From DASVXQ01 sp046727955 (GTDB lineage: Bacteria; Actinomycetota; CALGFH01): DNA of 12,567 bases. Within the stretch, counting starts at the first letter, position 1; every line of letters starts with the position of its first letter. Below, piece by piece: positions 1 through 8,464 of the stretch. The stretch is from the NCBI GenBank assembly GCA_046727955.1, contig JBKPDO010000250.1, forward strand, positions 1 to 12,567, in the 5' to 3' direction. The notes under the pieces are model-generated. The model saw only the letters and a list, made by a program, of their open reading frames with translations. It did no database searches and was not told the DNA's origin. A program made the translations under genes and the position numbers.

Positions 1-1
1 A

Positions 2-2287
<2,286 letters not shown>

Positions 2288-2378
2288 GCGCCTGAGCGGC
2301 GCCGCTTCCTTCCCCGCAGACCTCCGCAGATCTCCCTATCAAGCTTTTTCGCCAGACGTGTAACGCTCCCGGGCCATC

Positions 2379-2437
2379 GGGCGGTTCTTTCTCCCAGACG
2401 CCAAACCGCCCCACGGCGGGCATGCCAGGCATGCCCG
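2379..2437 (+). promoter_or_regulatory. Two inverted repeats in the leader of the secreted-protein gene
   Basis: A perfect palindrome with 10-bp arms (CGGGCATGCC, single-base centre) spans 2417-2437. Just upstream, GGGCGGTT (2379-2386) pairs with AACCGCCC (2404-2411) across a 17-base spacer. Both lie in the 184-base gap before the GTG at 2472, the palindrome ending 34 bases upstream of it. They could be an operator, a 5'-UTR hairpin, or an end signal for the upstream ATPase gene; there is no following T-run, so an intrinsic terminator is the weakest of these. I saw no convincing -35/-10 pair. Confidence 0.5.
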
Positions 2438-2471
2438 GTCTCGCATTGAACAGTCCCCCAGGAGGCAACCA

Positions 2472-3224
2472 GTGCTCGCAGTGCGAAGAAGCAGGTTTCC
2501 ACTGATCGCCATGGCGATCACCTTCATCGCTGGGCTGTCGCTCCTCAGCGGCACCGCCTTCGCGGCCGACCCGCCGGGGAACAACGGCACCGTCAAGATC
2601 GACAGATTGCCATTCGACGACACCCCGGACAACCAGCCGCACGTCGGCTGCACCTTCCAGGTCGACTTCTACGGTTTCGACGTGGGTGACATCGCCAAGG
2701 TCACCTTCACCGCCCACCCCCCGACGAGCGACGTAAACGGCCCTGGGTCGATTGTCAAGGAAGAGTCGAACATCGACGTCGGCGGGGACGACAACTCGGG
2801 CGGCGGCAGCGAGGCGGGGCTCGACGCCTCCAGGACCTACGCCCTGGACTTCAGCGGCATCGATGTCGCCCCGAGCGAAAACCAGGGCTTCCATGTGAAG
2901 CTGACGGTCACCGTCACCAGCCCGCAAGCCGTGACCCCCAAGTTCGTCAAGCACAAGGTGTTCTGGGTGCAGCCGTGCGAGAGCCAGGGGAGCAGCAGCA
3001 CGTCGAGCAGCACGACCTCCACGACCACGCCGGGCGGCGGGGGTAAGTCGGAGCAGTCGACCACCACGTCCTCCACCATCCTCGGGGCGGCCGCGGGCAA
3101 AGGCGTGCTTCCCTTCAGCGGAAGCAACTCGCTCCCGCTGCTGGTCGCGGGCCTCGCCCTGCTGGGACTCGGCGCGGCGAGCGTGCTGATCACGCGTCGG
3201 CGTCAGCGGGGCGCTGCCAAGTAG
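2472..3224 (+). CDS. Secreted, C-terminally anchored hypothetical protein with LPxTG-like motif
   Basis: The GTG at 2472 is chosen because GGAGG lies at 2461-2465, six bases upstream. The 250-residue product has a signal peptide (residues 1-31, basic start, hydrophobic core, cut after AFA), then an extracellular region of about 140 residues with two cysteines (C60, C169) that could form a disulfide. A Ser/Thr-rich stalk follows (about 173-205), then LPFSG (213-217), a hydrophobic helix (about 221-243) and an RRRQRG tail. That order is the layout of sortase-sorted or membrane-tethered surface proteins in Gram-positives. The motif has Ser where Thr is canonical, so true sortase processing is uncertain. 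The ectodomain core (VGCTFQVDFYGFD) resembles hypothetical exported proteins of actinobacteria; its function is unknown to me. Its last 22 bases overlap the convergent SixA pseudogene. Confidence 0.85.
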   Translation: MLAVRRSRFPLIAMAITFIAGLSLLSGTAFAADPPGNNGTVKIDRLPFDDTPDNQPHVGCTFQVDFYGFDVGDIAKVTFTAHPPTSDVNGPGSIVKEESNIDVGGDDNSGGGSEAGLDASRTYALDFSGIDVAPSENQGFHVKLTVTVTSPQAVTPKFVKHKVFWVQPCESQGSSSTSSSTTSTTTPGGGGKSEQSTTTSSTILGAAAGKGVLPFSGSNSLPLLVAGLALLGLGAASVLITRRRQRGAAK

Positions 3225-3660
3225 CGACCGCGGAACCCGTCCCCGAGGCGCTCGAGGACCCAGGCTGAGCCCTTCTCCCAGGGGGGCTCGGCCTGCCCTT
3301 CGAGTATCTCCCCAGCGCGAAGCAGGCGGAACAGCTCCTGCAGCACCTCACCGTGGGTGCACAGCACGGCCTGCTCGGTCCGCGGCTCCTCCAGGATCGC
3401 CACCAGCCGGTGCATGTCAGCGTCCACCGCGAGCTCGTCGAGCGGCTGCGGGTCGAGACCGATCGCGGCGGCCAGCGGCTCGAGCGTCTGGCGGCAGCGC
3501 AGCGCTGGACTGGTCAGCAGCCGCTCGATCGGAGCCCGGCGAGCAGGTCGACCAGGGCAACGGCCTACTCCCAGCCTTCCGTGCTGAGCGGGCGCTCGGC
3601 GTCCGTGCCGGTCCAGTCTCGCTTGTCGCCAGCATCGGCATGGCGCACCAGCACACGCAT
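3203..3660 (-). pseudogene. SixA-type histidine phosphatase, inactivated by a stop and a frameshift
   Basis: From the ATG at 3660 (GGAG seven bases upstream) the frame reads MRVLVRHADAGDKRDWTG and then LSTEGWE before hitting TAG at 3567-3565, where the family usually has a codon such as Gln (CAG to TAG is one change). About 27 bases further on, one base is missing near 3536-3541, and the gene resumes in another frame as APIERLLTSPALRCRQTLEP. It continues through the second conserved histidine (CTHGE) to a natural-looking end, GRYLAAPR, at 3203. The RHA motif and both histidines are present, so the ancestor was probably an active histidine phosphatase of the SixA branch, which acts on phosphohistidine. 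Two independent lesions make a sequencing error an unlikely full explanation. The 3' end overlaps the convergent secreted-protein gene by 22 bases. Confidence 0.85.
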
Positions 3661-3804
3661 CGGCTGTCTCCGGCGCAGACAGTAGGGCAATCACCAGCAG
3701 CGGCACCATCTGATACCGGTAGCACAAGGGCCATCGCCGAAACGCCCATGACCATTGCCCGCCCCCGCGGATGAACAGTGGCGACCGCGTGGTAGAACTC
3801 TGCC

Positions 3805-4503
3805 ATGGAGCCGAGCATCGCGACCTATCTGGAGGTGGGCAGGAGCCGGGTCTTCGCCTGCGCGCTCGAATGGCCGGGTTGGTGCCGCCGGGGCCGCAGC
3901 GAGGACGAGGCGCTGGGGGCGCTGGTCGCCTATGGCAAGCGCTATGCGGCCGCGCTCGGGCCGGTGGCTGGTGGGCTCACCATCCCTGCCGACGTGTCGG
4001 CCTTCGAGGTGAGCGAGCGGCTGGAGGGCAACGCCACCACCGACTTCGGGGCGCCGGGCGTGGCCCCCGCCGCCGACGAGCGGCCGCTCGACGGCGCCGA
4101 GCTCGGTCGGCAGGTGGCCGTGCTCGAGGCGTGCTGGACCGCCTTCGACAGGGCCGCGGAGGCGGCCTCCGCCGCGGTGCTGCGCAAGGGGCCGCGTGGG
4201 GGCGGGCGGGAGCTGGACGCGATCGTATCCCACGTACTGGAAGCGGACCGGGCCTATCTCGCCAGTCTGGGGGGCAGGTACAAGACCGGAGGGGCCGACG
4301 TGGCGGCGGACATGGCCAGGCTGCGCGAGGCGATCGTCGAGGTGCTGTCGTCGCGGGCGCGTGGCGAGCCGCCGCCCCGGACGCCCCGCTCCGGCAGGCT
4401 CTGGGCACCCAGGTATTTCGTGCGCCGCTCGGCCTGGCACGCCCTGGACCACGCCTGGGAGATCGAGGATCGGGCGACCCCGCCACCGGACGGCTCCACC
4501 TGA
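3805..4503 (+). CDS. Hypothetical protein, HicB-like N-terminus and DinB-like C-terminus
   Basis: This encodes 232 residues. The N-terminal part (about 1-60) has a HicB-like pattern, with a beta strand, a PGW turn and a regularly spaced helix (FACALEWPGWCRRGRSEDEALGAL). The second half (about 95-225) is mostly helical with histidines placed as in DinB-like four-helix bundles (IVSHVLEADRAYLA and AWHALDHAWEIED). Two-part proteins of this type occur in actinobacteria, mostly unannotated; DinB-like proteins often bind a metal and act as thiol-dependent transferases, but no activity can be assigned here. There is no Shine-Dalgarno sequence before ATG 3805. TAGAAC ends six bases upstream, compatible with a leaderless transcript, though no good -35 accompanies it. 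There is no toxin partner next to it, so a HicAB antitoxin role is not supported. It converges on the SufR-like gene. Confidence 0.7.
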   Translation: MEPSIATYLEVGRSRVFACALEWPGWCRRGRSEDEALGALVAYGKRYAAALGPVAGGLTIPADVSAFEVSERLEGNATTDFGAPGVAPAADERPLDGAELGRQVAVLEACWTAFDRAAEAASAAVLRKGPRGGGRELDAIVSHVLEADRAYLASLGGRYKTGGADVAADMARLREAIVEVLSSRARGEPPPRTPRSGRLWAPRYFVRRSAWHALDHAWEIEDRATPPPDGST

Positions 4504-4572
4504 GCCTGGTCCTGCGGCGTCGCCATGGCCGGCGCGGGTAGACTCCACCATTCCAGCCCTCCGGCAGTGGCA

Positions 4573-5259
4573 TTAGCTCGGCGTGCGGGGGGCTACCCGG
4601 TAGGAGCAGACGTGCTGGCCGGCGACCATGTGGGCCACCCGGTCAACCTCGGCCTCTGGCAGCGAATCGCGCAGGAAGCCCAGCTCCGACCCGCAGGCCT
4701 GCCCATAGCGGCGGGCGACGGCAAAGATCGCGCAGTTGTGCTCGGTGATCCTCCAGGTCCCGTCGGCCAGGGACACGAAATCGGCTAGGTAGCCGTCCTC
4801 GTCGAGGATGCGGGCCATCTCCGCCACCTTCTCGGGCAGCGACTTGCCCTCCAGGCGTGCGAGCGCCTGCTGCAGGCGCCGATCCCGCCGCCGCTCGAAG
4901 GCGGCGTCCACCATCGAGGCATCGGCCTCGGTGAGGTAGCCGAGCAGCTCATTGGTCAGCTCGCCGTAGGCGGCCGGGAAGAGCCCGTGTCCCCGCGTCG
5001 TCAGGTGGTGCAGGTGCCGTGGCCGGCCGCGGCCGTCGGCGACCGATTGGTAGTCTACCAGACCATCCTTGGCGAGCCCGAGGAGGTGCTGACGCACGGC
5101 GCTCACGGTCAGCCCGAGCACGTCGGCGAGCTCGTCGGCCGTGGCCTCGCCGCGGCGCTTCAGCTCGTAGACGATCGACCGCCGCGACGGCTGCATCGAC
5201 GAGAGCGTCGAGGTCCGGTCCATCCGGCCGGCCTGGGACGGCACCGCCGGGCGGCTCAT
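4573..5259 (-). CDS. SufR-like winged-helix regulator with cysteine-rich C-terminus
   Basis: This 228-residue protein starts at ATG 5259, whose ATGA overlaps the stop of the QueA-like gene; GGGAG lies eight bases upstream. Residues about 24-85 are a winged helix (QPSRRSIVYELKRRGEAT, helix-turn-helix in LTVSAVRQHLLGL, wing at DGRGRPRHLHHLT). The C-terminal part has C176, C189 and C218. Spacing between the first two is 12 residues and between the second and last 28. This fits the CX12CX13CX14C layout I recall for SufR, with the third cysteine position being Ala203. SufR proteins bind an Fe-S cluster and repress Fe-S assembly genes; here no suf genes are visible and the partners are a QueA-like enzyme and an SDR. 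It probably autoregulates its operon in response to a redox or cluster signal (inference). A cluster-free homologue is the alternative. Confidence 0.8.
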   Translation of the reverse strand: MSRPAVPSQAGRMDRTSTLSSMQPSRRSIVYELKRRGEATADELADVLGLTVSAVRQHLLGLAKDGLVDYQSVADGRGRPRHLHHLTTRGHGLFPAAYGELTNELLGYLTEADASMVDAAFERRRDRRLQQALARLEGKSLPEKVAEMARILDEDGYLADFVSLADGTWRITEHNCAIFAVARRYGQACGSELGFLRDSLPEAEVDRVAHMVAGQHVCSYRVAPRTPS

Positions 5260-6677
5260 CGGGCCAGCTCCCGCGCGCCGACAGCGCACCTGGACGGCAG
5301 GATCAGGTGGAGATCGCCGAACTCGTGCCACAGGTACCGGCGCTCGAGAGCCTCCCGGTAGCTGCCGCGGATGAGCTCGGCGCCGGCCACCGCCTCGAGC
5401 ATGGCCAGATGGGAGCTGCGCGGCTCGTGCCAGCCGGTCAGCATGCCGTCGACGGTGCTCACCCCGCGCTGCGGCGTCACTACCAGGTCGGTCCAGCCCT
5501 CGGCCGGATGGACCTCGCCAGTACGGTCGGCCGCGCTCTCCAGCGCGCGCACGACGGTGGTCCCGACGGCGATGACGCGACCCCCGGCCCGCCTGACGGA
5601 GCTCACCCGCCGAGCAGTGTCGAAGGGCACCCGGAACCACTCGCTATACGGAGCGTCGCCGGCCTCCAGGGAGGACACCCCGGTGTGCAGGGTCAGGGGC
5701 GCGATCTCGACACCGCGGGTGACCAGCCGGGCAACGACCTCGGCGGTGAAGGCGCGCGCGGCGCTTGGCATCTCGGCGCTGCCCGGCTCGTCCGCGAAGA
5801 TCGTCTGGTAGGCATCGATCGGCCAGGCGTCGCTGACGTATGGATAGCGGATCGGCTGGCCGTAGGCCGCGAGGTACTCGATCAGCCCCCCGGACCCTGG
5901 ATCCCACCGGGGGGCTACGCTCGGCCCTGCTTCGGGTCCTGGTGCCTTGGCCCTGGCCTCGCTAGCGAGCCCCCCGGACCCTGGATCCCACCGGGGGGCT
6001 ACGCTCGGCTCTGCTTCGGGTCCTGGTGCCTTGGCCCTGGCCTCGCTAGCGAGCCCCCCGGACCCCCCGGGCAGGTCGATGCGGGCCACCCACAGGCGGC
6101 TCGAGCCGGTGAGCGGCGTCAGCAGCTCGGCCGAGGCGCCGCCCGCCAGCCGCAGCCTCCACCCCGGCGCGCCGCCGCCGTACTGGCGGCTCGCGACTCC
6201 GGCCGGCAGCCGCAGCTCGACCGACCACAGACCGGCCACGGGCAAGGCCGTCGACAGGTGCAGGCGCAACTGCTCGCCGCCGGGCCCGGTGGCGTCGAGG
6301 CTGGCGGGGAGCGTGGCCGAGGTGTTGACCACCAGTATGTCGCCGGGCCCGAGCAGCGCAGGAAGATCGTCGAAGCGACGGTGCTCAATGGCGCAGCAGG
6401 AAGTGGCGGCCTCCGCGCCCGGGAAGCGACGAGCCACCATCATCCGCACCTCGTCGCGCCGCCGCCCGCGCGCCTCGGCAGGAGCGGACGCCTCCAGCTC
6501 CCGCGGAAGGGTGAACGGCTCGGTCGCGATCCCCATCGGCGCGGCTCCCGCCGATGCGGCCCCCACCATCGCGGCCCCCACCATCGCGGCCCCCACCATC
6601 GCGGCCCCCGCCGGCGCGGCCCCCGTCGTTGCCGCGCCCGCTGGCGCCTCGGAGCAGAGCACGGCGGTGGGGGTCAT
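5256..6677 (-). CDS. Divergent QueA-like S-adenosylmethionine:tRNA ribosyltransferase-isomerase homologue
   Basis: 473 residues, start at ATG 6677, which overlaps the SDR stop as ATGA and has GGAGG seven bases upstream. QueA transfers and isomerises the ribosyl part of SAM onto preQ1 in tRNA to make epoxyqueuosine. Family landmarks are LLGPGDILVVNTSATLPASL, GQPIRYPYV, YQTIFADEPGSAEMPSAARAFT, VIAVGTTVVRALES and FGDLHLIL. Several signature stretches differ from classical QueA: LHTGVSSLE where LHVGAGTF is usual, VTPQRGVSTVDG for the PGY.F region, and GWHEP for NFHLP. The protein is about 100 residues longer than QueA because of a repeat-rich N-terminus (about 11-46) and the in-frame 84-bp repeats (about 204-264). 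No tgt, queC/D/E/F or queG is nearby. It is therefore a QueA-fold paralogue; a true queuosine role is uncertain and another SAM-derived product is possible. Confidence 0.85.
   Translation of the reverse strand: MTPTAVLCSEAPAGAATTGAAPAGAAMVGAAMVGAAMVGAASAGAAPMGIATEPFTLPRELEASAPAEARGRRRDEVRMMVARRFPGAEAATSCCAIEHRRFDDLPALLGPGDILVVNTSATLPASLDATGPGGEQLRLHLSTALPVAGLWSVELRLPAGVASRQYGGGAPGWRLRLAGGASAELLTPLTGSSRLWVARIDLPGGSGGLASEARAKAPGPEAEPSVAPRWDPGSGGLASEARAKAPGPEAGPSVAPRWDPGSGGLIEYLAAYGQPIRYPYVSDAWPIDAYQTIFADEPGSAEMPSAARAFTAEVVARLVTRGVEIAPLTLHTGVSSLEAGDAPYSEWFRVPFDTARRVSSVRRAGGRVIAVGTTVVRALESAADRTGEVHPAEGWTDLVVTPQRGVSTVDGMLTGWHEPRSSHLAMLEAVAGAELIRGSYREALERRYLWHEFGDLHLILPSRCAVGARELAR
5884..6069 (-). 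repeat. 84-bp palindrome-bearing coding repeat, tandem copies B and C
   Basis: Two head-to-tail units (5884-5967 and 5968-6051) differ at a single base, and a third partial unit follows to about 6069. Each contains the palindrome CTCGCTAGCGAG (5958-5969, 6042-6053) and the inverted pair CCGGGGGGCT / AGCCCCCCGG. On the coding strand they read GSGGLASEARAKAPGPEAEP and then SVAPRWDP, repeated with one substitution (Glu to Gly). They sit between RLWVARIDLPG and IEYLAAYGQPIRYPYV, which would be nearly adjacent in a normal member of the family. Near identity of B and C points to recent duplication. Confidence 0.93.
6541..6645 (-). repeat. 15-bp in-frame tandem repeat in the QueA-like N-terminus
   Basis: Seven 15-bp units (+ strand consensus GCGGCCCCCACCATC) are arranged end to end; three central units (6556-6600) are identical and the flanking ones diverge. 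They code for a pentapeptide repeat of the type GAAMV or GAAPA, residues about 11-46, in front of the first QueA-like motif. The stretch is low complexity and probably disordered. Confidence 0.9.
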
Positions 6678-7396
6678 TGCGCCGCCTCCACTGCGACGAG
6701 GTCCGGCGCCCGGTAGCGACCGCTCGGCTCTCCCCCGTCGATCAGCCGGCGCAGCCCCGGGACGGCCGACTCCGGCGGCGGGCGGTCGGAGATGTCCTCC
6801 CCCGGGAAGGCCGCCTGGTGCATGGCGGTGCGCATGTCGCCGGGATCCACCACGTACAGCCTCACGCCGTCCTCTTCGGCGGCCATCACCATGGTCAGCT
6901 GCTCCAAGGCCGCCTTGGAGGAGCCGTAGCCACCCCATCCGCGGTAGGCCTCGACGGCGGCGTCGGAGGTGACGTTGACGACCCGGCCCCGGCGCGGCCG
7001 CAGGAGCGGAAGGGCGAGCTGCGCCAGCGCCAGCGGCGCCACCACGTTCACGCGGAGCACCCGCTCGAGCTCGCCGAGGGGATAGTCGGCGAGGGCCGGC
7101 AGAGGGCTCGGCCCGAGCTCGCTGGCGTTATTGACCAGCAGATCGAGGCCACCGAGGGCCCTGGCCGCCTCGATCAGCGCCAGCCGGTGGTCGGGATCCG
7201 CCACGTCGCCGTTGAGGGCGACCACCGTCGGGGGCGAGGTCCGTGCGCTGGCGCGGGCCTCCAGATCTGACCGCGCCTCCTCGAGCGCCTCCGCCCCGCG
7301 GGCGTCGATGACCAGCGACCACCCGTCGTCCACCAGCGAGCGCGCCAGCGCCAGGCCCAGACCCCTCGATGCCCCCGTCACGATCCCCACCGGCAT
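6674..7396 (-). CDS. Short-chain dehydrogenase/reductase (SDR)
   Basis: 240 residues, a normal length for a classical SDR. ATG 7396 is chosen because AAGGAGG precedes it with five bases between. The Rossmann cofactor motif TGASRGLG is at residues 7-14, the structural NNA at 89-91, the catalytic Ser144 in VNVTSDAA, and Tyr157/Lys161 in YGSSK. PGDMRTAMHQAAF after the active site is the usual PG motif that closes the nucleotide site. Such enzymes oxidise or reduce an alcohol/carbonyl using NAD(P); the substrate cannot be read from sequence. It is the first gene of the operon with the QueA-like protein and the SufR-like regulator, sharing ATGA with the QueA-like start, so it plausibly acts on a product or precursor of that enzyme (inference). 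The 5' region carries a recognisable promoter. Confidence 0.92.
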   Translation of the reverse strand: MPVGIVTGASRGLGLALARSLVDDGWSLVIDARGAEALEEARSDLEARASARTSPPTVVALNGDVADPDHRLALIEAARALGGLDLLVNNASELGPSPLPALADYPLGELERVLRVNVVAPLALAQLALPLLRPRRGRVVNVTSDAAVEAYRGWGGYGSSKAALEQLTMVMAAEEDGVRLYVVDPGDMRTAMHQAAFPGEDISDRPPPESAVPGLRRLIDGGEPSGRYRAPDLVAVEAAQ

Positions 7397-7454
7397 GAGT
7401 GCCTCCTTGCGACTCAGACGTCCGCCGGAGACTGACCGCCGGCGAACCAATAAA

Positions 7455-7483
7455 AGCATAAAACACTGTCTAAATTCTGCCAA
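7455..7483 (-). promoter_or_regulatory. Probable promoter of the SDR / QueA-like / SufR-like operon
   Basis: On the - strand TTGGCA (7483-7478) is followed after exactly 17 bases by TATGCT (7460-7455), a good match to a housekeeping sigma promoter. It lies in an AT-rich island unusual for this window, and predicts a transcript start about 50 bases before the ATG at 7396, leaving AAGGAGG in the leader. No other start signal was seen between it and the gene. Confidence 0.6.
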
Positions 7484-7549
7484 GGCGCAAGGCCGCTGGC
7501 GCCGTGGCGCACCGTCGGGATCGCGGATTGGCGCGGCGAGGCCGCGCCC

Positions 7550-7648
7550 GCATGTCGGCGGCGCCGAGGCGCTGGAGCGCGATGGCGACCGCCTCGCGCA
7601 CGCCCACCTCGGGTCCGAGGCCAGCTCGCGGAGCCTCCGCAAGACCTT
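7550..7648 (-). pseudogene. Fragment of a HEAT-repeat gene, frameshifted
   Basis: Directly after the VapC stop, one - strand frame reads KVLRRLRELASDPRW, and after a missing base near 7602-7607 the neighbouring frame continues VREAVAIALQRLGAADM. Joined, this has the look of a HEAT/DNA-alkylation-repeat helix pair common in actinobacterial proteins. Nothing recognisable precedes it, because VapC occupies that position, and beyond about 7550 the similarity fades into Arg/Pro-rich sequence. I read it as a leftover cut off when the toxin-antitoxin module arrived. Short length keeps confidence low. Confidence 0.4.
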
Positions 7649-7652
7649 ACGC

Positions 7653-8069
7653 TCAGCTCGCGGGCTCGAACGGGTTCAGCAGGCGCACGCCAGAGTTGGC
7701 GAGATCGCCGGTGTTGCGGGTGACCAGGGTCCAACCCCGCACCTTCGCCGTGGCGGCCAGCAAGCCATCGATGACCGGCAGAGGATCAGGGACGTTCAGT
7801 CGCCCCCACTCCTGCGCCACCTCGGCAGTGACTGGGATGATGCGGTCCGCGTAGTCCCGGAGCAGCGTGGACAACCAGGTCTCGTACACTACGGCCTGAG
7901 CCGGGTCGCGGCGCCGCAGCCGCTCGATTCCCTGACGGATCTCACCGATAACCAGAACACTCAGGTACAGCTCGAGACCGGGCACGGATGCCAACCAGGC
8001 TTGGACATTGGGATTGGCTGCCGCCTTGCGAGCCTCGGAGACGACGTTGGTGTCGAGGAGAAAGCTCAT
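7653..8069 (-). CDS. vapC: PIN-domain toxin, VapC/FitB type
   Basis: 138 residues, the typical VapC length. The PIN-domain acidic residues are all visible: Asp6 in LLDTNVVSE, Glu43 in VIGEIRQG, Asp101 in PVIDGLLAATA, and Asn119/Asp122 in TRNTGDL. Such proteins are Mg-dependent ribonucleases that cut tRNA or rRNA and stop growth when freed from the antitoxin. The LLDTNVVSEARK start and the VIDGLLAATA block are closest to the FitB-like branch. It follows the antitoxin gene by 21 bases and is presumably co-transcribed; only a weak Shine-Dalgarno precedes ATG 8069, which would keep toxin output low. All active-site residues are intact, so it appears functional. The downstream end abuts the HEAT fragment. 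Confidence 0.92.
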   Translation of the reverse strand: MSFLLDTNVVSEARKAAANPNVQAWLASVPGLELYLSVLVIGEIRQGIERLRRRDPAQAVVYETWLSTLLRDYADRIIPVTAEVAQEWGRLNVPDPLPVIDGLLAATAKVRGWTLVTRNTGDLANSGVRLLNPFEPAS

Positions 8070-8090
8070 CGGCCCATCACTGCCATGGCC

Positions 8091-8351
8091 TCAACCGGCT
8101 CGCCCGTCATCGAGCTCTACGACGCGGGCCCGCTCGGACAGGCGGGCCATCTCGAGGGCGGCAAGGTCTGGCGCAGAGAGTAGGAAGTCCTTGAAATCGG
8201 GCTTGCTGCCGCTCAGGCGGCGATACTCCTCGATACTGACGACGACCGCCACCTCCTCACCATGCCGGGTGACGATCTGAGGGCCGTCGTCGTGCGCTTG
8301 CCGCACGATTTCGCTGAAGCGTTGCTTGGCTTCTTGAAGTTGCCAGCGCAT
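8091..8351 (-). CDS. Phd/YefM-type antitoxin
   Basis: 86 residues beginning MRWQLQEAKQRFSEIVRQA, followed by GPQIVTRHGEEVAVVVSIEEYRRL, the standard Phd/YefM DNA-binding fold. The remaining 35 or so residues form the toxin-wrapping tail. ATG 8351 has AGGGG five bases before a CGGAG that touches the start. It is the first gene of the pair with the VapC toxin, so it both neutralises the nuclease and represses the operon. The palindromes directly upstream are its likely operators. Pairing a Phd-type antitoxin with a PIN toxin is common in actinobacteria. Confidence 0.9.
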   Translation of the reverse strand: MRWQLQEAKQRFSEIVRQAHDDGPQIVTRHGEEVAVVVSIEEYRRLSGSKPDFKDFLLSAPDLAALEMARLSERARVVELDDGRAG

Positions 8352-8366
8352 CTCCGCCCCTCGATT

Positions 8367-8402
8367 CGCCCTTCAAGGGCGTTCCTATCTAGACTGTCTA
8401 GA
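8367..8402 (-). promoter_or_regulatory. Paired operator palindromes of the toxin-antitoxin operon
   Basis: Two perfect palindromes with 7-bp arms and a single-base centre lie side by side: TCTAGACTGTCTAGA (8388-8402) and CGCCCTTCAAGGGCG (8367-8381). Their centres are 21 bp apart, two helical turns, so dimers would bind on the same face of the DNA. The first touches the -10 box, the second lies in the untranslated leader. Their sequences differ, so one may be an operator and the other an RNA hairpin. Confidence 0.6.
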
Positions 8403-8430
8403 CATTACGCTCGGTTCTCGCGGCTTTCAA
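8402..8430 (-). promoter_or_regulatory. Promoter of the toxin-antitoxin operon
   Basis: On the - strand TTGAAA (8430-8425) is followed after 17 bases by TAATGT (8407-8402), close to the housekeeping consensus. It lies between the LivH stop and the antitoxin start, and the first operator palindrome begins exactly at the end of the -10 element, as expected for an autorepressed module. Confidence 0.65.
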
Positions 8431-8464
8431 GGTGCCCGCCAATACTCAGAGGAGTCGTTCGCCG

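Noticed and set aside
4504..4572. Possible shared terminator between the convergent HicB/DinB-like and SufR-like genes
   Set aside because: No stable stem followed by a T-run was found.
5019..6716. A 565-codon open frame on the + strand across the QueA-like operon
   Set aside because: It is antisense to recognisable genes and has low-complexity content; the repeats happen to be open in one antisense frame.
7647..8425. Imperfect direct repeat TTACGCTCAGCTCGCGG / TTACGCTCGGTTCTCGCGG flanking the toxin-antitoxin module
   Set aside because: Needs a two-base gap and a mismatch, is GC-rich, and one copy overlaps VapC codons; not strong enough for an attachment site or target duplication.
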